Shown here piece after piece: positions 33,334 to 44,400 of a DNA stretch of 64,000 bases. Every line of letters starts with the position of its first letter. Within the stretch, counting starts at the first letter, position 1. The DNA is taken from NCBI GenBank assembly GCA_003254905.1, contig QANU01063326.1:304630-368629 (forward strand), read 5' to 3'. The DNA is from Nissolia schottii (Eukaryota > Streptophyta > Magnoliopsida > Fabales > Fabaceae). The translations under genes were made by a program, and so were the position numbers. The notes below the pieces were generated by a model that ran no database searches, was not told the origin of the DNA, and saw only the letters and a list, made by a program, of their open reading frames with translations.

Positions 33334-35212
33334 AGTTTGGTTTGAGCTTGCATGGTTGCAAGTAACCTCATCAAATTGTGTGCATTAGCAGTTAATTTCA
33401 CCGGCATAGCTCAAGAGGGATGAGTAAAGGAAGCTTGTATAATTTATTTGGATTTCTCTTATTTGAATGCTGTAATAACTTTAACTTTTGCAGAGAGCGC
33501 ATGCCTTAATCTTGGTGGGATGACTATTGTTAAACTTAAACTTCTATTTAACAAAATAAAACTTTTATTCAACAGAATAAAAATCTTTTGCTGAGTGTTG
33601 CTTCCTCCTTTGCAAATGAACAAACACCTGATTTCTAGAACATCCAATTCTTAACGTATTTATGATCTTTTACTCTTATTCTCTAATTCCCAACTTGTTG
33701 TATGATAAATAATAACGAAGACACATAGTTAGGACTTCGCTTACAATTACACATTTGGAGGCCCTATTTCTTTAAAAGTGAATCTATAACAAGTTACTAA
33801 GAAAAGATTTGCACATCAAAATGTCACGTAAACTTACTTAAAAAGAAACAGAAAATAATTATACAGATTCAACTAAACACTAAATAAATTGCATGGTAAT
33901 TACATTTGAACCTTGAAGCATAATAGCACTGCACTGCGACCTTTTATAGCAACATTAGGGATATACACAAATACCCAACACCATGTGAAACAGGATAAAA
34001 CTCGAGTGAAAATTTCATTTTAACGGCGACCAAAAAAAGAATTGTGTTCTTTTACGTGTTTATGATGCTTAATTTCAATAAAAAGAAAGTGTGTTATATT
34101 TCTACAGAATCACGGTGCCATAAAGCTTAAAGAATTGTACCTAAGATTTGTGCTTTAGGACAGAGTTAGTTGATATCAATGAGGAGATAAAAAATTGACA
34201 TAAAATGATCTACTCTCCTATCAACTGAGCTTGAAGCTGAAAATTGAACATCAAAGGATCTACTATCACCCAGCAGTGCTGTTTGAGACATACTTCAGAA
34301 AGCTTGGGAAGTGATGGTGACTGGAACTGGAGTCTCTAGTCTGCAATTCATCCTTTGCATGTGCTACGGGATTGTACTGTACAATGGTCAATTTGTTTTG
34401 GAGGCGTCTTGTTCATCCTAGTTTCTCTGGTATGCCCGGAATGAATTTATCTTCAATGATGCTAATCCAAATGTTGGTGATCTGTTTGGAATGCGTCTTA
34501 AGCATTAGTCTATTGCAGTTCATGGTACTGCTACTATTGATGCTAGTTCAATTAATAACCATATTTGGGTCCAATGGAGTTTTTCATCCACAGGCCAATG
34601 ATGGGTCGCTGGTTGCGGTCTTTCATCCTGAGAATCTCCCTGTCTGCAGCTTGGCGGTTTGGTTTCAGGCGATTCCAAAAGGACTGCTATTCTCCTAATT
34701 CAGAACATTCCATGTCAAATTCATCCTTCCCGAGTTGAGTCTGAAGCTAAACGATTCGATATAGCCAATTTGTTATAACAGGATGTCAAGTTATAACAAA
34801 TTTTAAGGAAATATGGTTACCAACATTAACTTTTAGGAACATTATATAAACAGTTTTTCATACAAAAAATCATACTTATTTAAACATCGCTAAATCTGTC
34901 TCAAGTGAAATGTCAAATGAAAAATCATTCGGTGTAGTTGTTTGTAATTCAACAATTTTACATTCCTAGTATTTTATTTGGGAATAGATTATCTTATGTT
35001 AAATTTATGAGCAATCTTTCACCTATCCATTGAATAAAAAATAACCTGCAAAATAACAGTAATATAAAAGAATTAATGGTGAGAAATAGTCGTGCAAAGA
35101 TTTAACAAGGGAAGAACTTCCCAATGTGATTTATATCGTTTGTAAGTTCACAAATCAATTAGCCAATGGCGTCAAATTCGCAAACGAGTTCATTAAGGAT
35201 ATGGACATTAAC

Positions 35213-35260
<48 letters not shown>

Positions 35261-35489
35261 TAAAAAAAAAAAAAAAAGAAGACTGATAAACTACAACAAT
35301 TTAGAAACACTTGAGGACATACAAAGATCATAACCTGTACCCATAAGACAAAAACAAAAAATTGTGACCTACCTAACTGGGAAAATATAATGGTTATGCC
35401 CAGGCGCAGGTCTTGCCAGGAAAACACCCTACTGAGGGGAAAACCTACCTATCTTCCGAACACTTTCATTTAACATTCTGTCCCTGAAG
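33334..35489. other. Intergenic region between DMS3-like and KELP genes
   Basis: Holds the DMS3-like 3' UTR (to about 33600), AT-rich spacer, a probable LINE relic (34380-34690), an (AAT)n run at 35212-35262 and the 3' end of the minus-strand KELP-gag transcript. Confidence 0.5.
34430..34690 (+). mobile_element. Probable LINE RNase-H-region relic
   Basis: One frame reads RNEFIFNDANPNVGDLFGMR, a stop, then INNHIWVQWSFSS, similar in style to the RNase H connection of plant LINEs (RNxxIF..., then VxWxPP). Stops and shifts follow. The overlapping 108-codon frame at 34372-34698 is a different frame and not believable as a gene. Confidence 0.4.
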
Positions 35490-38237
35490 TTACTTAACAA
35501 CTTCCACCATATTAACATCTGCAGCTATACATACATCTTCTACTTTCTTTTCATTATCTTGCTTGTCATATCTTCTCCAGCAGTTTTTAGAAATATGCCC
35601 CTTCTTGCCACAAATATGGCAGGCTAAGCTCTTGCCATTGCTTTCTGACTGATTCCTATGCATACCTGGCGGCCTATTGCCAAAGTCCCTTGATCCACCT
35701 TTATTGGCCTGGCTAAATCCTCTACTACTAGAAGGCCCACCAACTCGTTTGCCTCCATTGCACGATTCTTCCTCTATCCTTACACATTCCATTAACCTCC
35801 AGAAAGGTAGATACTCCTCACGCATTAACTTGATGCAACAGTCCTTCCAAGATGATGGAAGCTTTGAAATGATGACACTCACGTGAAAGCTTTCATCGAC
35901 AAACATTCCAGCGGCGACAAGGGAATCTGCAATGCTATTAAATTCTTGGATTTGGTCAACAACTGATCTCTCATCAACCATCTGAAATTCAATATACTTT
36001 TTCACTTGAGCTCTCTTGGTTCCAAATTCCTCATACAGATAAACCAATCTTAACTCTTCCCATAACTCCTTGGCACTCATTTTTCTGTTTGCATACAGAT
36101 TGAAAAGATGATCAGATAAATAGCTCAAGATATTGCGACGACACACAAAATCATCGTTCACCCATCTCCTTTCTGCCGACTTTGCTTCAGCAATTTCTTC
36201 AGCACTAGCACCTTCCCCTAGTGTGGCATTTGGGCATAGTTCAGTAAGCACATAATCAATCTTTAACTGTTTCAAAAGTAATTCCATCTGCCGAGCCCAG
36301 AAATGGTATTTCTTCCCATCAAAACGGCTGATCTCAATAGGGACAAACTCAACAGGAGCAACATCAACAACTGGATTAGAGACATCTCCACTTTGCTTAC
36401 CATGAAGCTCAGATCTACATTTTGTTGATTAAATGCTCCAGGTTAGATCAATCAATATATGCTTTCACTGTAGTTCAATTATGCACTTTGAAATTAAATA
36501 CCAAGCAGCATGCTTTATTCTTTCTGGCAAAAAAGTAATTTCCAATTATTCAGAAGAATGCAGAAATTATGCCAACTAAAATACAACAGAGTATCATATA
36601 GTTGGCAGTTAGGAAACCATCAACATGAAGAAAAAATAATAGAAACAAAATTCTGCATACTGCATAAAAGTGGTTTCCTCACCACCACGTTTTGACACGC
36701 AATCAATATCATTCTGAACTGAGTAATGTTCATGTTACTGCAGAGCTCATAAATCAACATTGAATACTCACTTTATCTTTCCTTCCATCTTTGTGATAGC
36801 TTCCTCTATAGCTGGCACACTCTTCTTGAAGGTTGACCATTGTTCAGGAGATAAACTTATCCCTAAAATCAGCAGTAGTTGAGACAATGGGTTGTTCAGG
36901 GGCCGCATAATTTAAGAGACTAATTCCATATTAGAAGAAATGATTGAAAAGCTAAATCAGGGGCCTCAAATACTCCAACTTATGCATATAGCAAGAACCA
37001 ACAACAGATATATTTACATTATAACGAGACAACCTAACTGTAAAATACTAAGCATGGGCAACAGCCAAAAATATAGTTGAGAATGTTACTCAACTACAAA
37101 CGTCCTAGGCTATATAGATAATACTCATGAATGAATGTTCAAGGAATTGATGTACTTATGTAAGTCAATGTTATTAAAAAGCGGCTATAGTGGCACTATA
37201 GCACAGCGGAAATGGAGCACGGCGTTATGTTATTAATGCTGGTTATAGTGACGCCATAGCGGTATTCATAGTGGGATTTTGGCTATCCACTATTACCGCT
37301 ATTGATAACATTGATGTAAGTAGAAGGAAAGTACAATATTGGCATGTTGTAACGGCCAGCGCCTAGGGTATAGTATAGTACTTGTGACAGCTGTGAGCGA
37401 ATTCCAGGGACAGCGCAACACTAAAAGTGCCATGAAACACTACTTGCAAAGGCAGGAGATAATATGCAAGCAAAGGGATCTGTAAAAGCAAAGCAAGCAT
37501 TTAAGAAAATTATAAAACTATGCATGAAGTAATCACCTTTAGTAGTTGGAAGCTGTTTTCCATCTTTATTATAGAACTCCCTAATTGACACCAGTGTTGT
37601 CCCTTTGAACTCTCTAACCACCACATTCCTCCTGTTTGATAGCTACATCAAAGCAAACAACATCATCTAACACATGATATTTGAAAATTTAACAAAAAAA
37701 CAAGAACTCTAGTTTACAGATTAGAGTTGTTCTCTCGGCTATCAACACATCAATGCTGTGAAATATTATACGTCAAATTACAACAAAGCCAAACTAGTTA
37801 ACCTTTCTCCCAGTAACTTTGTTTCTCGGTAGACAAACAAATTTTTTTAGGGCTTTTAAGATTATTCATCTGGAATCAGTGCAATCCACTATTTTTCTCA
37901 ATCGAATTTGGAGTTAGGGATTCACCTGGCATATGACGCGGTCCGAGACCTCCTTAACCTCGTTCATCGGCTTCGGCAACTGCACCGCCTCTATGGGATC
38001 TTCCGGAGGAGCGGGTTCCGGCAGATTCTCGGCGGCGGCGGCGGCGACAGAGAGAAGATAAGACTCGACGACGTTTCTGACGAGTAGCTTGCGGGAGGGG
38101 TCGGAGAGATCGATGCCGAGCCGCTCGGAGGCAGCGAGTCGGACGGTGAACTCAGTGGTCTCTTCAATGTTGGATTGCTTCAGTATTTCCATCACCATGT
38201 CCTCGATTTTCCGTCGAGTTTCGGGTTCCAATTCCAT
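35490..38237 (-). CDS. KELP: KELP coactivator fused to a copia-type gag domain
   Basis: Four exons on the minus strand: 38237-37926, 37642-37537, 36862-36772, 36414-35490. Phases agree and give 477 residues. Exons 1-3 equal a whole KELP: a DEK-C domain (about 1-60, KIEDMVMEILKQSNI...) and a PC4-type ssDNA-binding/coactivator domain (about 100-168: VVVREFKGTTLVSIREFY, LSPEQWSTFKKSVPAIEEA). KELP normally ends there (about 165 residues). Exon 4 adds a DUF4219/UBN2-type retrotransposon gag region (ISRFDGKKYHFWARQMELLL at about 195-215, then MSAKELWEEL) and a CCHC knuckle CHICGKKGHISKNC (about 435-448), ending at its own TAA with no protease or integrase. The first three exons act in nuclear transcription; the role of the gag part is unknown. 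It has an open frame of over 300 codons without decay, which suggests it is kept. Two separate transcripts are an alternative. Confidence 0.85.
37166..37313. mobile_element. 148-bp MITE in intron 2 of the KELP-gag gene
   Basis: TIRs CAATGTTATTAAAAAGCGG and, inverted, CAATGTTATCAATAGCGG. The flanks are an exact 8-bp duplication, ATGTAAGT (37158-37165, 37314-37321). The interior has GGCTATAGTGG-like repeats. An 8-bp duplication points to hAT-type mobilisation. Confidence 0.9.
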
Positions 38238-38398
38238 TGCCACAAAAGAGGAAAACCTAACGGGAGAATTTAGGCTATGCGAGAGGAAAATGAAACAAGT
38301 GCGAGTTTGAAGCACGCTGAAAGGATGAGTCGACCTTTGTTTGAAATTTGAGGAGGCATTGTTGGTGTGTGGGTTGTGTGAGGGAGAGGGAAAAAGAA

Positions 38399-38470
38399 AG
38401 GTTCCACCGAGATTTGAACTCGGGTTACTGGATTCAGAGTCCAATGTCCTGACCACTAGACCATGGAACC
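38399..38470 (-). tRNA. trnQ-CUG: tRNA-Gln (anticodon CUG)
   Basis: The minus strand folds into a full cloverleaf of 72 nt: acceptor GGTTCCA/TGGAACC, A box TGGTCTAGTGG, anticodon loop CTCTGAA (anticodon CTG), T arm CCGAGTTCAAATCTCGG with the B box. There is no encoded CCA, as expected for a nuclear gene. A T-rich Pol III terminator (TTTCTTTTT) follows. It lies 162 bp upstream of the KELP-gag start codon on the same strand. Confidence 0.97.
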
Positions 38471-39364
38471 GCCGTTGATCGAATGTGACCTCTTTACTAA
38501 CTTATCTTTATACTAGGAATTTGGTTTGCTTTCACGAGTACTTCCAAAGCACTTTGTTTAAGTTCACTTATATTAGACTAGATTAGATAGTCAGGAATGC
38601 ACTTGAGCATGTTTATTTGGTCAGTATACGCATGTTGACCATATAAATTGTGTTTGCATCTCTAGTCAAGAGAAATAAAACATTTTGATAACGAAGACTT
38701 TAACTGTAAAAATAAAAATAAATTAAATTTTTTTAGGTCTTTCTTTAGCTACTTTAGTTTTTATAAAAATATCAGTATTTCTTTATATTTCAACAATCAT
38801 TATTTATTAGTGTGGTATTGTTTCCCCTTTAGGCCCTTGCTTATAGCGTAAGAAGAATTTGGATGGAACCAAAAAGCTTGAGTCATTCTTAAAACATTTG
38901 AATGTGAAGCCCAACATCTTATTAAGAACGTTTAGGCTGAGCTCCGCTACTAATAAAGATGTTGGGTTTAAATTGGCGAAAATAGAGAAAAATACATGAA
39001 TGCTATGGAAATTAGAGCATTAATGATTAAGGTATTTGCACTTTTTTTTTTTGGTTTTCTAATCAGTATGGTAAAGGCACTTGTTAAATATTTTAAAATA
39101 GAAATGATTCACTGAAAATATAAGATTCTTAAGTTTACAATGCATTAAACACTTCAAGTTTTTGTTTTCCTAATAAAATTTAACCATTTTAGGTTTCTTA
39201 ACAAGTGCCCTTATGACTTTTGTTATTGAAACCCTTTTTTTTTTCATTACTAAACATTTTATTTATGGTAATGTTTCCAATGTGCATACAAAAAAGTAGC
39301 ACATTGAATGTGCACTTGATTTTCACCATACACTCAATGTATTGATGGTAAGTTATAATGTCAT

Positions 39365-39416
39365 GTTAATCTAACGGGTCAAATGGAAAGGTTAATCTAA
39401 CGGGTCAAATGGAAAG
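39365..39416. repeat. Perfect 26-bp tandem duplication
   Basis: Two adjacent identical copies of a 26-mer that starts GTTAATCTAACGG and ends TCAAATGGAAAG. Confidence 0.9.
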
Positions 39417-41011
39417 GGATACATTCAGGTGGAAATTATTGTAGCAAGAGTATGAGTGAGGCATCAAGTATTCTATTTCTTTTTTTCTCATTTAAATAAA
39501 ACTAAAAAATGAATTAGAAAACAAAATTACTGTGAAGGGCACAAAGCGAATGTTGATAAGGACGAGTTGCACCCCTAACGTAGAGCAACGTAGCCACCAT
39601 TGAGGCTCCTTGGCATGATGGAGTCGATAGGCCAAGACCACATGCAGAATCGTACCTGTGCAAAGTCCTTGGCATCGGCCTCCACCTGCAATCTCTGCCA
39701 ATCGGCGGCCACCGCTTGTAACCTTCGTCGGCGACCTCTCCGCCTAAGAGAAAATTGGGCTAATAGTTCTATTACTGAGTAGGATGTCCTTGGCATTCTT
39801 TTTTGTCCTCCTTCTTCACTTTACATACACAAATATTGGTTATTGGTGGTAGATCTAGTTTTGATAAAAAAAAATATGATCGTGAAAGGATTAATAGTGC
39901 TTTATATTTTTTTTATCAGTAAATTTGTTTTTGTCCTCATGTTTTTCTGCTTCATTCACCAAGACACATTCAAATCAAGATTCAATATCTTAAAATTCTT
40001 AATAGATAATTTTTTTTAATAAAAATTATGTGAATGTAAAAAGGGGATTTCAAATCTGAACAACAAAGGAGAAGACTCTTTTTACGAAGTTTGTGTTAGA
40101 AAAGAGGGGACTTGCACAATAGTTATAATGGTATTTTTATTGGAGGCTATGTTTGTTTTTTCCTCTTCAAATTTTTAATTATAAAAACTATTTAACTAGT
40201 TTCAGGTAGAAACCAAGTGCACATCTCTGTGCTGTTTTTTTCATGCACATTGAAACGTTACCTTTATTTATATGCATGCTATTTGATTGAATGAATGGGA
40301 TAAGACATATGTCTTTCGTCTTTTCTCACTCTAAACATTGTAGGTAATTATTGACAGTTTAATTGTAACATTGAACTTGTCTCTACACTGAGAAACTTTA
40401 ATGGTGCAAATAAAAGTTTCATTCGTATAGAAGTTAACAATACTTATAAATTAAAAAAAATATATATTAGATCTAAAATTAATAAGGGATAGAAACATTG
40501 CATTTTAAACTAACTTAGTTTGTAACCTTACCTTTTGATCAAAGATTATCGATGTTCAAATATTTTTTACATTAAAGACCACGCAAAAACTAATACAATT
40601 TAAAGAATATCTTATATCTCTTTTCATCATAGATCCAAACATGTTCTCATATGTAATACAATACCAAAGAAATAAAAAATAAAAAAAAACCAAATTAGCC
40701 ACAAATATACTAGAGGTAATTCCCGTGCATTGCATAGATTTGTTTATATATTTTCCTAATTATTTTTAATAATACTAATTGTAAAAAGGTAATTATGGTA
40801 ATGACTGAAAGTTAGATATAATAATAATACAGCGATTTTTTTTATAATAAAAAAGTTGTTCTACACATTTTAAAAATATTTAATTAAAATGCAACACCGT
40901 AATATATCATGATGATTTTGTGTGGGTTTAGTTTGCAGATTGGTATGGGTAAATTCTAAAGTGTGGACAATTATCCATGTGGCGGTTGATTTTAAAAAAA
41001 AAAATATTTTT

Positions 41012-41150
41012 AATCTTTAAAAAATTATGTGTTTTATTTTTAAAAATCTTTTTTTTTTAAAAAATAGTAAATCTTATGAAAAAAATTGTTAAGAATTATT
41101 TGTAAACAATTTTTTTAAGAGTAAAACATAAAATTTATAAATTTTCAAAA
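41012..41150. mobile_element. Palindromic MITE
   Basis: The left arm (about 41012-41060, with ATTATGTGTTTTATTTTTAA) is the inverse of the right arm (about 41105-41150, with AAGAGTAAAACATAAAATTT). The centre carries GTTAAGAATTATTTGTAAAC. It is the same family as 52091-52400. Confidence 0.6.
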
Positions 41151-41462
41151 ACTAATAAAAGGAGAAGGCAAGCTAACAATATTTTTGTTTAGAAACACAA
41201 AATTTATAATTTGAATGCTAAAATAATATAGTTGCGTAAAAGGGTGAACGACTTTGCATCCTATTTTTGTCGCTATGAAGGCGTTGTTACCCGTGTATCG
41301 CATGGTTTTGTGCATTAGGAAAAAGGTATATTCATGAATTCTGTGCCAAATGATGCTTAGTAGCATAGGAGTGGTTTTCAACGTGAATTGGCAGTGGACG
41401 GTGTGCGGCACAATTTCGATGCATCAGATTCCACAATTCACCTTGTAGCCGTCCCATCAGGT

Positions 41463-44400
41463 ATGGACTCCTCGCCCGATGGCCGCTGCAAGCGCTCCGC
41501 CGGCCCAAAGTGGCGCTGCGGCGAGTCGGCGTCGCCGGGGAAATCGTACTGCGAGAAGCACTTGCTGCAGCTAAAGAATCAAAGCCAGAAGAAACGCAGA
41601 ATTCAGACGAACGAAGGGGACAAGGACGTAGCGGAGCACAACAGGTCCAACAAGGCCACGACGAAGACGCGAAAAGTCGCCAATGATTTCAGCAGCGGAT
41701 CGGAACGGGAAGCATTGGAATCCGAATTGATTGGGAATTCCGCCAGAAACCAAAACCTGAAGAAAAAGAAGAAACTGTTTGATCAAGTTAGCTCGGCTGA
41801 GAATTTTCATTTATTTGTTTATTTATTTAAATTATAATCTATTTGTGATGATTTAGAAATGTAGCATCATCTTCTCTTGCTAAAAGTGGGAGGATTCGTT
41901 TAAAGGACAATGAAGATGGTTGTGGTATTGACGAGGACTCTGACAAGGGGCTGATTAGCGTGTACTCTGTCAAGAAGAAGGCTTCTTCTCATGCCCAAAA
42001 GGATTCACGAGCCAAATATGGAGTTGAAAATACAAAACAAGTGATGAGCAAACTACTACTTGTGTGTTTGAATTTCAATTAGGAAGCCTCAAAATCAATT
42101 TTGGGGTTCTAAAAGTGAAAAATTTTGAACCAGTTCTATTTTCCAAACATGCACGGATTCATACACTGGAGGAGAATTCTTGAAAGTTAGCTAATGATTA
42201 GGACTGTGATGTTTAATATATTATATAAAATACGCTAATGAATCTTCAAAAGACATTTTTTAAGGTGAATTTTCCCTGTTTCCCTTTAAGCTGTTCCAAT
42301 GTCACATATACTTAAGTTGTGGGATAAAGATGTTCTATACCTCATCAGCATTTCGCTAATTGCAATGTTGACTTGACTTTCACCATAATGCTGGCTCCAC
42401 AGGCTTTATCCACCAAAACCAAGGAGGGTGGAAGTTTGATGTGTCATCAGTGCCAGCGGAATGATAAGAGTGGAGTTGTCTTTTGCTCAAAATGCAACAG
42501 AAAACGCTATTGTTACGAATGCCTTGACAGATGGTAAGCTTCACTCTTCCTGATTTTAATATTTTGAGATCAAGTGAAAATTCTTTTATGCTGTCATCTT
42601 GAAGATATTAATTGGTTTGCCACATTGATATATGCCGAACAGCTTCTCGCCTTTGTTATTTTAGTGCTTCTAGGTGCTCACTATATTTGAGATGAATCAG
42701 GTACCCAGGAAAAACCAGAGAGGAAGTTGAGAATGCATGTCCATTTTGTTGGGGCAATTGCAACTGCAAAGCTTGCTTGCGGGAGCTTCCAGTACTTAAG
42801 GTAGATGCTACCTAATGAAAACTTGGAATTTTTTTAAGCTTGCTTGCCTTATTTCCGGTTTAACTTATTTTCCTTGTTTTTACAGCAGCGGGACGTAAAC
42901 ACCAGTGTCAAATTACATCGATTGCTGTACTTACTACATAACGCCCTGCCAGTTCTGAGGCATATTCACAGGGAGCAAAGCTTAGAATTAGAGATTGAAG
43001 CAGAAATAAGGGGTAGCACAATAAGAAACAAATGCACAGAAATTTAGTTTTGTTTAAGATTTTCTTTATTTCATTTTATTTTTCATGTTTCTGGTATTAG
43101 GTAATCAACTGCAAGAAATTGACATAGCAAGAACAAAGCTAGACATAAGTGAGCGCTTGTACTGGTACATTTCCAGAGTCTCTGTTACCATTATGTTCCA
43201 CCATCTTTGCCTTTGGTTTGTCTATGACTTTGTGAAATAGGATGCTGTACTTGTTATAAATTCTTTTCGACAAGGTTTTGCAGCTTTGAGGCTTGGATTA
43301 CTTCCATGTAGTTGTATCTCTCCTATGTGGTCCTGAACTGATTGCTTCTATTATAAATGGCAGTGACAATTGCAGTACATCTATAATTGGATTTTACCGA
43401 AGCTGCCCCAACCCCAGTTGCTCTTATGATCTATGTCTCACGTGCTGTCAAGAGCTCCGAGAGGGTCGCCAACCTGGAGGCATAGAAGCCGAAACATCCC
43501 GTGAACAATTTGCAGAGAGAGCTCGTAATCATGACTCAACCAGAACTAAGAGTAAAGAACAACGTAAAAGATATGGGTGGGAGAGCCATCTTGCGCCTAC
43601 TAATTTTGATTTTCAAGCTGACATGTCGACTCCCTTCCCTGAATGGAAAGCTAATAGTGATGGTAACATTCCGTGCCCTCCAAAACAGCGTGGAGGTTGT
43701 GGTACTGCATTGCTAGAACTACAACGCATTTTCAAAGCTAATTGGGTAGTGAAACTGCTAAATAATGCTGAGGATCTCACTAGAGATTATACACCACCAG
43801 ATGCTGGTATTACTGAAAAGTGTTCTTTATGCCAGAAAAATGATGTTGAAGGAAAAACCAATATTGAAGCCCGGAGGGCAGCATTCAGGGATGACGGTAA
43901 TGATGATTTCATATATAGCCCAAACGCCCTTGACATTTCTGATGATGAGATTGAGCATTTCCAGAGGCACTGGATGAGGGGAGAACCTGTGGTGGTGAGA
44001 AATATTCTAGATAAGACATCAGGTCTTAGCTGGGAACCAATGGTTATGTGGAGGGCTTTCCGAGAAACAGGTTCAAGAGTGAAGTTTGATGAGGAAACGC
44101 GAAGTGTGAATGCCATTGATTGCTTGGATTGGTGTGGGGTAAGTTATGCAAGTAAATCATTTAAAAGAACATCTACTGCAATGACAATTTATTTTTACTT
44201 ACATGGCTCAGTTTCGCAGGTTGAGATCAATATTCACCAATTTTTCAAAGGTTACCTAGAGGGCCGAATGCATAAAGATAGGTGGCCAGAAATGTTGAAA
44301 TTGAAAGATTGGCCTTCATCAACCACTTTTGAAGAGCGCTTGCCCAGGCATGGCACTGAGTTTCTTATGGCACTCCCCTACAGGGACTACACTGATCCGA

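Larger units (their letters stand above)
38471..41462. other. Intergenic region between tRNA-Gln and the JmjC gene
   Basis: AT-rich spacer. 39530-39780 is a GC-richer island open in several frames that I cannot assign. A 26-bp exact tandem duplication lies at 39365-39416 and a palindromic MITE at about 41012-41150. The JmjC promoter should be in the last few hundred bases, but no clear TATA box stands out. Confidence 0.45.
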
